Origin: CAWEDP01 sp963807925
GTDB taxonomy: Bacteria > Acidobacteriota > Vicinamibacteria > Vicinamibacterales > CAVVIG01
Reading direction: 5' to 3'
DNA length: 64,000 nucleotides
Assembly: GCA_963807925.1 (NCBI GenBank)
Contig: CAWEDP010000002.1
Location: 3,224,001-3,288,000, forward strand
Part shown: one piece after another, positions 43,848 to 53,252 of the stretch
How positions within the stretch are numbered: the first letter of the stretch is position 1
How the letters are laid out: each line of letters begins with the position of its first letter
Position numbers and translations under genes: made by a program
Notes under the pieces: model-generated
Told to the model about the DNA's origin: nothing
Database searches by the model: none
What the model saw: the letters and a program-made list of their open reading frames with translations, nothing else

Positions 43848-45938
43848 CTACACCCCTGGAATTCTGAGGGTTTCATGATCCGGATGCCGTTGTACCAGGC
43901 GCCGTTCGCGCAACGCACGCAGCGTGTCCCGCAAGGCCGGCGAATCGAGGACCTCGGGAGCGACCCACCACATGCTGCCGGGGACGACCTGCGTGCCCGG
44001 AATGATGCCCCGCTTGAGGAGCAGCCCGGCGTAGGACGGGCAGATGCCGAGGTGCTCGGCCGCGGCCTTCGCCGTGAGCCAGGCGGGCTGCGTGGCATCG
44101 CAGGCCGGCAGATCGAGCCGGCTGCGCAGCTCGCGGATGCGCAGGCGAGTCCAGTGGTTGCCCGCGCCGGTGCGCCAGCCGAGCAGATTGAGTTGCGCGG
44201 CGATGGCGTCATCGTGCCAGCGACCGGCCATGCGGCGCACCAGCGCGATTGCCTCGGCATCGGTACACCGCATCGTGCGACCGCCCTCGGGGCGTGGCAC
44301 GCGCACGTCGGTGTGACGACCGCCCTGCCAATGGATCACGAGCACGACCGCATGGGCCTCGTCATCGACATCCGCGATGATCTCGTGGATGAGGATCCGG
44401 ACAATGCGCTGCTTGAGACGCGGATCGATCGCGGGATCATGCCAGAGGGCCGGCACATCCTGGGCCAGGGCCTGCAATGCGCGCGCATCGACGGCGGGCT
44501 GCTGACCGGTACGCGCATCGAAGTCCGCCAGGCGCGCCTCGAGTTCGCGCACGCGCTCAAGCGCGCCGTTCCAGCGCGCTTCCAGTTCCGCCGCGACCAA
44601 GCGCATCTCGGGATCGACCTGCTCGTAGCGGCGCGCAGCGAGCCGGGCGTCATAGCGCGCCTGTTCGCCCTCCAACCGGAGCGCCTCGCGCTGCTCGCGA
44701 TGGCCGGCTTCGGCCCGACGCGACGCTTCGATCGCGGCGTCGATGGCCGTCGGCGCGATCGCCTGCAGAATCTGTGCGCTGACCGCGTCTTCGACGGCCG
44801 TCCCGGCAAATTGCACGCAACGCGCGCTGCCGGTCTGGAGATGGCGGCGCGTGCAGCGAAACGCGGGCGCCGTGCTGTCGCGGCCGCCATAACTAATTTG
44901 CAGCGTGTGCCCACAGCGGCGACACCGCAGCAACCCCGCAAGCAGGCTGCGCCCGCCGCGTCCGGACTTCCGAGGGCCGGGCTTCATATACGCATTGGCC
45001 TCGATCATCGACAAATGCCGCACAAACGTGGGCCAGTCAAGGTACCCCGGATGGTGGTCCGGGATCACGACTTCCCATTGGTCGAGTGCACGCGCGTGGC
45101 CGGACGTCCGTCGGATGCGGCCGTCCACAATCGTCGTGCGACTTTCGGTGCGGCCGAAGACGTACGCGCCCGCGTACAACGGGTTGGTGATGATGGCGTG
45201 CACGCGCGCGTAGTTCGGCGACGTCCATTCCGTATCGCGCCCGCCCTTGACGTACCGCGTGACGGGCAGCGCGACCTGCTCGCGGCGCAGCGCCAGCATC
45301 ACTTGGCGTGTGCTGCCCAGTTCCTCAAACTGGCGCAACACCAGCCGAATCGCCTGTTGCACGCGGACATCCGGATCGATCTCGATGACCCCACGCGGCC
45401 CGTACACGAAGCCGACGGGCAAGGGCAGCGGCAGCTCGCCGCGTTGCGCCTTCACGCGCTTGGCTTCATGCGCGCGCTGCCGCAGCGTGGCCATTTCGAA
45501 TTCGCTCATGATCCCCTTGAGCCCGAGCAGCAAGCGGTCATTGACGAGGCACGGGTCGTAGATGCCGTCGTGATCGATCAGCACGACCTTCGTGATCGCG
45601 CCGAGTTCGACCAAGTGCGACCAGTCCCGATCGTTGCGCGCGAGGCGCGAGGCCTCGAGCGCCAGCACGGCACCGGCCGCACCCGAGCCCACCGTCGTCA
45701 GCAAGCGTTGAAAGCCCGGTCGCTCGGAGAAGCCACTACCCGAGACGCCCAGATCCTCGTCGATCGTTTCCACGCGACGAAAACCCAACGCGCGCGCGAC
45801 CTCCACGAGCGCGTACTGGCGTCGCCGGCTCTCCGGGTGATCCTGCACTTGGCCGGCCGTCGACTGCCGCACATAGACGAGCGCGGTGCGCTCCAGGTGC
45901 TTAGCGGTGATTTTCGGATGCATCGTGGGCCTCGTCAT
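43848..45938 (-). CDS. Large serine recombinase
   Basis: A 696-aa protein. The resolvase N-terminal domain has the nucleophile Ser26 in ALVYVRQSTAGQV and the conserved GVSGSGFSERPGFQRLL. A recombinase domain follows, then a zinc ribbon (LLRCRRCGHTLQISYG ... FRCTRRHLQTGSARC), a coiled-coil stretch (about residues 410-470) and a C-terminal HTH (AAEHLGICPSYAGLLLKRGI). Complete and apparently intact. It overlaps the small gene upstream by 38 bp. It probably mobilises the segment that carries it; its attachment sites were not identified. Confidence 0.9.
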   Translation of the reverse strand: MTRPTMHPKITAKHLERTALVYVRQSTAGQVQDHPESRRRQYALVEVARALGFRRVETIDEDLGVSGSGFSERPGFQRLLTTVGSGAAGAVLALEASRLARNDRDWSHLVELGAITKVVLIDHDGIYDPCLVNDRLLLGLKGIMSEFEMATLRQRAHEAKRVKAQRGELPLPLPVGFVYGPRGVIEIDPDVRVQQAIRLVLRQFEELGSTRQVMLALRREQVALPVTRYVKGGRDTEWTSPNYARVHAIITNPLYAGAYVFGRTESRTTIVDGRIRRTSGHARALDQWEVVIPDHHPGYLDWPTFVRHLSMIEANAYMKPGPRKSGRGGRSLLAGLLRCRRCGHTLQISYGGRDSTAPAFRCTRRHLQTGSARCVQFAGTAVEDAVSAQILQAIAPTAIDAAIEASRRAEAGHREQREALRLEGEQARYDARLAARRYEQVDPEMRLVAAELEARWNGALERVRELEARLADFDARTGQQPAVDARALQALAQDVPALWHDPAIDPRLKQRIVRILIHEIIADVDDEAHAVVLVIHWQGGRHTDVRVPRPEGGRTMRCTDAEAIALVRRMAGRWHDDAIAAQLNLLGWRTGAGNHWTRLRIRELRSRLDLPACDATQPAWLTAKAAAEHLGICPSYAGLLLKRGIIPGTQVVPGSMWWVAPEVLDSPALRDTLRALRERRLVQRHPDHETLRIPGV

Positions 45939-46095
45939 CGCGGCTGGTGTCCAGCGGGTCGGCGTCTCGCACGGCGGCCAGCAACAGATCCGCCAGCGCC
46001 TCCACCACTTGGTGCGCTTGCTCCGCCGGCAGGTACGCGGCCGGCAGGCCGCGGTCGAACGGCATCTGCAGTTGTTTCGGTGATCGACGTCCCAT
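45901..46095 (-). CDS. Small accessory protein of the serine recombinase
   Basis: A 64-aa protein starting MGRRSPKQLQMPFDRGLPAA, preceded by AGGAGG at good spacing. The C-terminal half is acidic. It overlaps the recombinase start, and is itself overlapped by the DUF5372-like frame. The compact three-gene order suggests a common unit of this recombinase type. Confidence 0.6.
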   Translation of the reverse strand: MGRRSPKQLQMPFDRGLPAAYLPAEQAHQVVEALADLLLAAVRDADPLDTSRDDEAHDASENHR

Positions 46096-46309
46096 CGAGG
46101 GCCTCCTGATGGGACCCACGATCACGCGTCGCGCGGGCCGCTGCAATCACAGACGCCAGCTCGCCGAGGGCATTCACCGAGACGAGACCTGGACCGACGG
46201 ACAGCACGGCACACGCCATGCGATCCGTCATCCAGATGGGAATCGCGGCCGTGTGCTGGTTTTGATCGCACAGCCAGAGCTCGCGACGCGCGCGGACCGT
46301 GCGTCGCAC
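45935..46309 (-). CDS. DUF5372-like protein, 5' end uncertain
   Basis: Frame with RRTVRARRELWLCDQNQHTA, AIPIWMTDRMACAVLSVGP and LVSVNALGELASVIAAARA, resembling DUF5372 proteins found before serine recombinases. The family sequence (VHYRWHPLHGQTL) continues upstream of the GTG at 46309, but I see no good start there, so the 5' end may be mutated. The 3' part overlaps the small accessory gene in another frame. Confidence 0.5.
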   Translation of the reverse strand: MRRTVRARRELWLCDQNQHTAAIPIWMTDRMACAVLSVGPGLVSVNALGELASVIAAARATRDRGSHQEALDGTSITETTADAVRPRPAGRVPAGGASAPSGGGAGGSVAGRRARRRPAGHQPR

Positions 46310-46544
46310 ATCCAGGGTCTGGCCGTGCAGTGGATGCCAGCGATAGTGAACCGTGACCTGCTCAGTGTGGTGGGCGGAATGTGACTGGCGTGAAGGCTCC
46401 TCGCTTCGCTCGGACCTCTGGCTACGGCCTTGACGTCGCCTGCGCGCAGGACCGATGCAAGCATTTGCCGCCGGCCATCAGAAGATGCCGATTGCTCACT
46501 GAACGTGCGCAGTGCCAGGACCGATTCTGCAACCGTTACCTTGT

Positions 46545-46757
46545 ATGGTAACATCTTGCGAAGTGGGCAAGCACCGGCGTGGCGGGTACGTTTTCATCAC
46601 TTGGAAAGGCGACCACCCACCGCGTCATGTCCACGTGTATCGAGACGGCAAATTGGTTGTGAAATGGGATCTGGACAATCAGAAGGCCATGATGGGCGCC
46701 GCCACGCGCCGTATCTTGGGCTTGATCGCGGAGCTTGAATCGGAAGGACTGCTGTGA
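46545..46757 (+). CDS. DUF4160 protein (toxin-like)
   Basis: A 70-aa protein. GGYVFITWKGDHPPRHVHVY, then GKLVVKWDLDNQKAMMGAAT and LGLIAELESEGLL, are the typical DUF4160 pattern. The stop overlaps the start of the next gene (GTGA). DUF4160 genes usually sit in small two-gene cassettes with DUF2442 or HTH partners and are treated as candidate toxins. Confidence 0.75.
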   Translation: MVTSCEVGKHRRGGYVFITWKGDHPPRHVHVYRDGKLVVKWDLDNQKAMMGAATRRILGLIAELESEGLL

Positions 46758-47221
46758 AAATCCGCTCTGTCAGGCACAATAATCGGAAGAAGATCTTCGA
46801 GGTTCGCACCGCCACGAAGACCCTCGCCTTCCCGTTCTCGAAGACGGAGCCCACGCCAACGATCCAGGACCCGATCGCAGAGGTGTTCGCTGACGAGGAA
46901 GCGGGTCGGGAGGCGTTTACCTACGTCCTGCACTCCGGCCGCACAGGCACCGTCCACGTGGAGAGGGTGCTCGAATACAACCGTGATCCGAAATACCTTA
47001 GGGACCTTCTACTTTATCAGCTGACACTCGAAGCCCAGAAGCGAGTAGCCGAGAGTCCGCTATCGAAGCGCGAGATCGTCCGTCGGCTCGGAACATCTGC
47101 GGCGCAACTCTATCGCCTGCTCGATCAGACGAATTACCGCAAGTCGGTCGATCAAGTGCTTGCACTGCTGCAGGTACTCAACTGTGACGTCGACCTAGTC
47201 GTTCGGACGAAGACTGCCTGA
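46754..47221 (+). CDS. HTH protein, partner of DUF4160 (antitoxin-like)
   Basis: A 155-aa protein. The N-terminal 75 residues are beta-rich (RKKIFEVRTATKTLAFPFSK), and the C-terminal 70 contain an XRE-like HTH (SKREIVRRLGTSAAQLYRLL, VDQVLALLQVLN). The GTG start overlaps the DUF4160 stop. It is probably the antitoxin and autoregulator of the pair. Confidence 0.7.
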   Translation: MKIRSVRHNNRKKIFEVRTATKTLAFPFSKTEPTPTIQDPIAEVFADEEAGREAFTYVLHSGRTGTVHVERVLEYNRDPKYLRDLLLYQLTLEAQKRVAESPLSKREIVRRLGTSAAQLYRLLDQTNYRKSVDQVLALLQVLNCDVDLVVRTKTA

Positions 47222-47298
47222 GGCAGCAACGATCGAAAGCCGCGTCCATGATTACGGAGGGCACCCAGCCCGACCAGACATCGCCTTCACCTTCATGT

Positions 47299-47328
47299 CC
47301 AATATGGGCATGACCATGCCCATATTGG
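47299..47328. repeat. Perfect 30-bp palindrome
   Basis: CCAATATGGGCATG (47299-47312) and CATGCCCATATTGG (47315-47328) are exact complements separated by AC. It lies about 80 bp after the antitoxin-like gene and about 150 bp before the IS21 left end. Such symmetry with a two-base centre suggests a site for a dimeric DNA-binding protein, or a cruciform. No T tract follows on either strand. Confidence 0.6.
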
Positions 47329-47711
47329 GTTCGATGGCCGATTCGTCGCACGCTCTTGGCCGCCAGCGACACAGAATCCGTTAGGGCCTCCACACGCACA
47401 CTGACGCGATTACGGCGTTGATGTTGAGGTGGCCTCTGTCGGTTTAGGTTCGTCGAGCACACGAAGGGTCCAATGACAGAGTGTCGCTCTACGTTCCGGT
47501 GCGTATTCCGGACCATCGTGAACACCCATTCCAGTCGACCGTGAACACCGATTCCGACCGATGCTGAACACCGATTCCGGTCATCATGAACGCCGATTCC
47601 GGCCATGGTGAACACGGATTCCGGTGATCGTGCACACCGGTTCCGGCCAAGCTGAACGCTCGTCGGTAGCGGCGCGATCCTGGGATCTTTTCCCCCGAAG
47701 GAAGGTCCTGG

Positions 47712-49331
47712 ATGGCAGCCACGAGGCTACTGATGAGACGACTCCGTGAACTACTCCGCCTGAAATACGACGTCGGGCTCAGCCACCGCGCGGTCGCGCA
47801 GGCGTGTGCGATGGGGCTGGGGACGGTCACCGGGTATTTGCAGCGCGCGACGGCCGCGGGCCTGTCGTGGCCCCTGCCCGCCGATCTCGATGACGCCGGG
47901 CTGGAAGCATGCCTGTTTGCGCGGCCAGCGGTCCCGTCGGCCCGGGATCGGGTGGTCCCCGACTGGAGCCAGCTGCACCAAGAACGGAAGAAACCCGGGG
48001 TCACGCTCGCCCTGCTCTGGCTCGAGTATCGCGCGGCGCATCCGAGCGGCTACGGCTACAGCCAATTTTGCGAGCGGTATCGGTGCTGGGCGCGGACCCT
48101 GAAACCGTCCATGCGCCAGGTCCATCTCGCCGGCGAAAAGCTCTTCGTCGATTTCGCGGGGCAGAAGCCGCAGCTGGTCGACGGCACGACGGGCGAGGTG
48201 GTGGTCGTCGAACTCTTCGTCGGCGTCCTCGGTGCGAGTGGGTTGATTTATGCCGAGGCCACGCGGACGCAGGAGCTGGCCGCGTGGGTCGACGCGCATC
48301 GGCGGATGCTCGACGCCTTCGGGGGCAGTACCGCGATTTGGGTCCCCGACAATTTGAAGAGCGGCATTACCACGCCGAATCGCTACGAGCCCGAGGTCAA
48401 CCGGACGTACGCCGAACTCGCGCAGCACTACGGCGCCGTGGTGATTCCGGCGCGCAGCCAGGCGCCCAAAGACAAAGCCAAAGTCGAGGTCAGTGTCCAG
48501 ATCGCCGAACGCTGGGTCCTCGCCGCCCTGCGGCATCGGACTTTTTTCGATCTCGCCGCGCTCAATGCCGCGATTGGCGAGCGGGTCGCCGTGATCAATG
48601 GCCGCCTGATGAAGGTCCTCGGCATCAGTCGGCGCGCGCTGTTCGAGCAACTCGATCGGCCGGCGCTCCGCCCGTTGCCCCCGACGCGCTATGAGCTAGC
48701 GGAATGGAAACCCTGTGTCGTCAACATCGATTATCACGTGGAGGTGGATCACAACTACTACAGCGTGCCCTACACCCTGGTGCACCAGCACGTCGAGGCG
48801 CGCTTCACGAGCACCACCGTGGAGGTGATCGTGAACACCCGACGCGTCGCGTCCCACCAGCGACTCACGGGCCGCGGGCGGGCGTCCACGCAGATCGCGC
48901 ACATGCCGCGGTCGCACCGCGCGCATGCGGAATGGACCCCATCCCGGCTGATCGCCTGGGCCGAGCAGACGGGTCCGGCCACGGGCCGGGTGGCGGCGGG
49001 CATTCTCGCCGGGCGCCCGCATCCGGAGCAGGGCTACCGCGCCTGTCTCGGGCTCATGCGACTCGGACGCGTGCATGGCGCCGCGCGCCTCGAAGCGGCG
49101 TGTCTGCGCGCCGAGCGGCTGCGCTCCTATCGTTATCGCACCGTCGAACACATTCTGATCCACCAGCAGGATCGGCTCCCGCTCGAGGAGCCCGCGCCTG
49201 CCCGCCTCGCGATCACGCACGAGAATGTGCGGGGGGCGGCCTACTACGCAGAACAGGAGACCTATGCTGACGCACCCCACGATGGAGAAGCTCCACGCCT
49301 TGCACCTGACGGCGATGGCCACCGCATTTGA
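47712..49331 (+). CDS. istA: IS21-family transposase IstA, second copy
   Basis: A 539-aa protein with an N-terminal HTH (RELLRLKYDVGLSHRAVAQA), DDE residues in KLFVDFAGQKP, WVPDNLKSGI and DKAKVEVSVQ, and the C-terminal domain IDYHVEVDHNYYSVPYTLVH. Intact reading frame; overlaps istB by 68 bp. Clearly related to, but diverged from, the copy at 38633. Confidence 0.92.
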   Translation: MAATRLLMRRLRELLRLKYDVGLSHRAVAQACAMGLGTVTGYLQRATAAGLSWPLPADLDDAGLEACLFARPAVPSARDRVVPDWSQLHQERKKPGVTLALLWLEYRAAHPSGYGYSQFCERYRCWARTLKPSMRQVHLAGEKLFVDFAGQKPQLVDGTTGEVVVVELFVGVLGASGLIYAEATRTQELAAWVDAHRRMLDAFGGSTAIWVPDNLKSGITTPNRYEPEVNRTYAELAQHYGAVVIPARSQAPKDKAKVEVSVQIAERWVLAALRHRTFFDLAALNAAIGERVAVINGRLMKVLGISRRALFEQLDRPALRPLPPTRYELAEWKPCVVNIDYHVEVDHNYYSVPYTLVHQHVEARFTSTTVEVIVNTRRVASHQRLTGRGRASTQIAHMPRSHRAHAEWTPSRLIAWAEQTGPATGRVAAGILAGRPHPEQGYRACLGLMRLGRVHGAARLEAACLRAERLRSYRYRTVEHILIHQQDRLPLEEPAPARLAITHENVRGAAYYAEQETYADAPHDGEAPRLAPDGDGHRI

Positions 49332-50016
49332 TCAACAACGGAGCGCCAGTCAGTACGCCGAGCTGGCGTTTGACGACCGCTTCGGCTTGCTCGTCGACAC
49401 CGAATGGACCGCGCGCGAGCAACGGAAACTCGCCCAGCGCTTGCGAAATGCGAAGCTGCGGTATCCCGCATCACTCGAAGACGTCGATTTCAGTACGCCG
49501 CGGGGACTGCACCGCGAGGTGGTCCTGAGCCTCGGCACCGGCGGGTGGATTCGCGATCACGCCAATCTCCTACTCACGGGCCCGACCGGGATCGGGAAAT
49601 CGTGGTTGGCGTCGGCGTTTGTGCAGAGCGCCTGTCGCCATGGCTTCACGGCCACCTACGTCCGGGCGCCGCGGCTCCTGCACGAACTCGCCGTCAGTCG
49701 CGGCGACGGATCGTATGCGCGGCTCCTGGCGAAACTCGCGAAGCTCGATCTCGTCGCGATCGATGATTGGCTGCTCGCGTCGCTCACCGACGCCGAACGC
49801 CGGGACCTGCTCGAGGTGATTGAAGATCGGAGCGAACGGGCCTCGACGCTGATCGCCAGCCAGCTGCCGCCGACCGCGTGGCACGCGGCCATTGGCGAGC
49901 CGTCCGTCGCCGATGCGATTTGTGATCGGCTGATTCATCACGCGCATCGGCTGACGCTGAAGGGGCCGACCATGCGCGACCCGGGGACACGGCGCAGTCC
50001 AAAGGGAACATCATGA
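49264..50016 (+). CDS. istB: IS21-family helper ATPase IstB, second copy
   Basis: A 250-aa AAA+ protein with Walker A GPTGIGKSWLA and Walker B VAIDDWLL. It starts at ATG 49264 (ACAGGAGA upstream), well inside the end of istA. The C-terminus is a little longer than in the first copy (MRDPGTRRSPKGTS). Confidence 0.92.
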   Translation: MLTHPTMEKLHALHLTAMATAFDQQRSASQYAELAFDDRFGLLVDTEWTAREQRKLAQRLRNAKLRYPASLEDVDFSTPRGLHREVVLSLGTGGWIRDHANLLLTGPTGIGKSWLASAFVQSACRHGFTATYVRAPRLLHELAVSRGDGSYARLLAKLAKLDLVAIDDWLLASLTDAERRDLLEVIEDRSERASTLIASQLPPTAWHAAIGEPSVADAICDRLIHHAHRLTLKGPTMRDPGTRRSPKGTS

Positions 50017-50114
50017 GCACTGTCCGCCGCGCCTGTGGGGCATGCTATCGGTCGGCCGGGCTCGCGATCGTCGCGCCTGCGGCATCCTGGGCGGTCGTGG
50101 ATCGCCGAAAGGAG

Positions 50115-50213
50115 CCTGTGGACCGTGCCCGAGCTGTGGAAAACGCACAGGACGCGTTTCCCACAAGCTCGTTGGACGGCGCACAGAACGCGCCGCCCAC
50201 AACGGTCCACAGG
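50115..50213 (+). repeat. Three-way-junction-like fold behind istB (second IS21 copy)
   Basis: The perfect 12-bp outer stem CCTGTGGACCGT/ACGGTCCACAGG (50115-50126/50202-50213) encloses two hairpins: GAGCTGTGG...CCACAAGCTC (50131-50139/50161-50170, one bulge) with loop core ACGCACAGGACGCG, and one at about 50171-50202 with core GCGCACAGAACGCGC. This is the best-formed of the three copies. Its right arm abuts the left end of the IS256 element. Confidence 0.6.
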
Positions 50214-51648
50214 GGGATGTCCCACTGACTGTTGAAATTTGAGAGCGGCGGCTCCTCACTGCTCGTGGTACACGAGTGGTGACTAGCCGCGGGCGCAAGC
50301 CCGCCAACAAGGAGCCGCCATGACGAAGTCTCGCATAGCCCGCCCGATCGCTGCTGTTGAATCTCCCACCGTCCGGACACTGCCGCTCGTCGAGTTGCTG
50401 GTCGACACCAAGACCGAACTCATGGAGCTGATGGTCCGATCCGGCCTGCGCGTCCTGGAGGCAATGCTCGAGGAGGACCGGACCGCCCTCTGTGGCCCCC
50501 GGTATGCGCATCAGGCCACCCGCACCGCCGCGCGCGCGGTACGGTCCCGAGCGAGGTCGTCCTTGGGGGGCGGAAGATCACCGTCGCGCGGCCGCGTGTG
50601 CGCGCCGCGGGGCGCGAGGTGCCGCTGCCGACCTTCCAGACGCTGGCGCAGGAGGACCCGTTGAATCGGCGCGTCGTCGAGCAGATGCTCGTGGGGGTGG
50701 CCACACGCCAGTATGCGCGGAGCCTGGAGCCGGTCCCGGCGGGCGTGGTGAGCCGCGGCACGAGCAAGAGCAGTGTCAGCCGCCGCTTCGTGGCGAAGAC
50801 GACGGCGCAGCTGCGGGCGTGGCAGTCGGCGCCGCTGGACGGGCTCGACCTGGTCGCGCTGCTGGTCGACGGCGTGCACATCGGCGAGCACTGCCTGGTG
50901 GTCGCGCTCGGGCATCGCCGCCGATGGGCAGAAACACGCATTGGGCGTGTGGGAAGGGGCCACTGAGAACGCGGCCGTCTGTCAGAGCTTGCTGGCGAAT
51001 CTCCAGAGCCGGGGCCTGCGCACCGACCGCAGCCTGCTCGTGATCCTCGATGGCGCCCTGGCGCTCCACACGGCTACGCGCGCCGTGTTCGGCGAGGCCG
51101 CCCTCATCCAGCGCTGTCAAATTCACAAGCTTCGGAACATCCTCGACCACCTGCCGGAGCGGCAATGGCCCTGGGTGCAGGCTGTCGTTCGACGCGCGTA
51201 TCAGGCGACCGACCTCAAGATCGCCACGCGCTTGCTCACCGATCTCGCGAAGCGCCTCGACGACGAGTATCCGAGTGCCGCCGGCAGCGTCCGCGAAGGG
51301 CTCGAGGAGACGCTGACGGTCCTCACCCTGCACCTCTCGGCGCGCCTACAGCGGTCGCTGACGACGACCAACGCCGCCGAGAGTCTGCTGAGTCGCACCC
51401 GGCACGTGAAGCGGAATGTGAAGCGGTGGCGTGGCGGCCAGATGATGCTGCGCTGGGTCGCCGCGGGCGTGCTCGAAGCCGTGAAGGGCTTCCGGCGTTT
51501 AAAGGGCCATGCCGACATGCCCCGACTCGTCGCCGCGCTTCGTGCACGCGATCAACGTCTCGGTCTCGGCGTGTCAGGAGAGGAGAACGTCGCGTAGAAT
51601 CTCAACTGAGCCGCCGCCGAATTTCAACAGCGGGCGGGACATCCCCCC
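50212..51648 (+). mobile_element. IS256-family insertion sequence, inactive
   Basis: About 1.44 kb. Left end GGGGATGTCCCACTGACTGT and right end (reverse complement) GGGGATGTCCCGCCCGCTGT continue as matching inverted repeats (TTGAAATT ... GGCGGCTC) for about 40 bp. No 8-9-bp target duplication was found: the left flank is IS21 tail, the right flank is a helicase gene lacking its 5' part, so a deletion has occurred next to it. Confidence 0.8.
50320..51597 (+). pseudogene. IS256-family transposase with two frameshifts
   Basis: Starts at ATG 50320 (ACAAGGAGCCGCC upstream), TKSRIARPIAAVESPTVRTL. It shifts frame near 50540, reads REVPLPTFQTLAQEDPLNRR and ALLVDGVHIGEHCLVVALG, then shifts back near 50912 at a GGG run. 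The rest (GQKHALGVWEGATENAAVCQ, LVILDGALALH, TTTNAAESLLSRTRHVKRNV) is in the first frame. The DDE residues are recognisable, but no single frame encodes them. The second lesion is one extra G, which could be a sequencing error. Confidence 0.8.
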
Positions 51649-52817
51649 AAGCGGCGTTGGGCGCTGCCCTGAGAGGACGGTTCCACGAAGTTCTCGTCGA
51701 TGAGGGCCAGGACTGCAATCCGCACGATCTTGCGATCCTGACTTGGCTTCGAGGCCACGGCGTACCAGTCACTGTTGTGGCTGATCCGGACCAGGCGATT
51801 TACGAATTTCGCAGGAGTGTGCCGGCGGAGCTGTCAGCTTTTCGAGAGACGTACGCTCCGGAGAACCGACTGCGGCTTACCGGCAACTTCCGTAACAGTC
51901 CTGCCATTTGCGCACTCGCCGCCACCCTCCGCTCGGAGGGGATTCCAGATAGATCCATAGGTGCAACCGCCGAATCGGCTCAACCGATACTCCTTTGTCC
52001 GTACGATGGTGAAGTCTCGTCTGACATAGGAACATGGTCCGGCCAGTGCATTTTACGAGCGATAGATCCCATCGCGATTTCCGTTCTGCTGGCGCACAAC
52101 CGCAACTCGGCACAAAGAGCTGTCGGGCGTGATTCGCCAGACGGTGGCACCTCGCGAATCGCTGCTCTGGCCCGCGCAGTAGCCGCCTTCCATTCCGAGT
52201 CGGTAAGTCTCCGTTCGCGTGAAAGAGCACTGCATGCTGTTGAATTGCTGTTGCTGGAGTTCATGGATCGGCTGCAGGACCACGAGACATCCGTCCAGGC
52301 GCTGGCACGCCACGGCATGAACGTCAGATTGATGCGACGTCAGGCACTTGAGTTTCTCACTGGCCTTCCCAAGCATTGTCCAAACGACGATGTCTCGCGT
52401 GAAGCCTGGATCGGAGCAGCGAGGCGTTGCTGTGAGCGGCTGAGGCTTCCGATGCCTCCTGGTCAGACAGCTGCTCGGTTCTTTCGCAATCCCCCCAACG
52501 GGGCGTGGGCACGTGGACTGCGCATTCGCGACGAAGTCGACATGCCATGTAGCACCGTCCACGAAGCCAAAGGGAAACAGTTCGACGCCGTTGTCGTCGT
52601 AATCCCGCCGGACCGGGCGCCGGCCCGTCGAACAGAAGAATTATTTACGGCTTGGGAGCAAAGGACTGAGCTTGAGGCAAAGCGCGTCGTCTACGTAGCC
52701 GTGACCAGGGCGCGTCGTCTTGTCGTTCTGGCCGTGCCTTCAGCTTATGCGCCGCGTTGCCAGAGGATTCTCGAGGCAGCCCAAGTGCGGTTCGAGCTTG
52801 CTCCGCCAGTCATCTGA
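51649..52817 (+). pseudogene. UvrD/Rep-like superfamily 1 helicase, 5' truncated
   Basis: The reading frame enters from the IS256 end and contains EVLVDEGQDCNPHDLAILTW (Walker B), VVADPDQAIYEF (motif III), NFRNSPAICALAATL (motif IV) and VYVAVTRARRLVVLAVP (motif VI). The Walker A region and start codon are missing, removed at the IS256 boundary. It resembles the helicase partners of several defence systems, but without its neighbour the system cannot be named. Confidence 0.75.
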
Positions 52818-52876
52818 AGACCTGACGCCCGCTAAAGTGCAACTGGCCCAACTCGGGAACAGCGGCAACAGGGTAC

Positions 52877-52901
52877 AAAAAAATAGCCGGCTCGGCCGGC
52901 T
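52877..52901 (-). terminator. Intrinsic terminator (minus strand)
   Basis: On the minus strand AGCCGG-CCGAG-CCGGCT is followed by ATTTTTTT, a GC-rich stem and T tract. It would stop leftward transcription coming from the tRNA-Pro side. On the plus strand it lies 60 bp after the helicase stop and may also end that transcript. Confidence 0.65.
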
Positions 52902-53054
52902 CATTCGAGATTTCTCCGCACTCCCACCACGCGAAAAAGGCGCGCGAATGCGCAAGCCTAACAACAGCCTAACGATTTGGGTCCGATCACGCCCGATCTT
53001 GACCGACCATCACCGACCATCTCGATCAAGAAACGCCAATGTTTTCGGGAAAAG

Positions 53055-53106
<52 letters not shown>

Positions 53107-53252
53107 GGCCCGACGCGGATTCTCGAATGATTTGGTGGCTTTTCGGGACCGGGTAGTAACCGGGTAGCGATTAGGCCAGCTCAATGACCGGGCTTCGCCG
53201 ACGATCGCCGGTATCGATGATCGGCGACGTCTGGCGTAAAATGATCCCAGCG

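Larger units (their letters stand above)
47482..50211 (+). mobile_element. IS21-family element, second copy, right end missing
   Basis: The left end has about seven degenerate 22-23-bp repeats (47505-47660, around TTCCGGCCATGGTGAACACCG), then istA and istB. No matching inverted repeats occur after istB; an IS256 element begins at about 50212, so the right end was lost or displaced. The left boundary near 47482 is estimated. It is diverged from the copy at 38449, so they are not recent duplicates. Confidence 0.75.

Noticed and set aside
43776..46109. A 777-codon open frame on the plus strand
   Set aside because: It is antisense to the clearly recognisable serine recombinase and shows only Arg/Ala-rich GC-driven composition with no family motif.
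47505..47660. Short regularly spaced repeats that look like a CRISPR array
   Set aside because: Units are degenerate, directly contiguous and lie at an IS21 left end; the same type of repeats occurs at 38449-38570. No spacers and no cas genes.
51649..52817. Naming the helicase stump as GajB of a Gabija system
   Set aside because: The UvrD-like motifs fit, but no OLD-family nuclease gene is nearby and the 5' part is missing, so the system cannot be identified.
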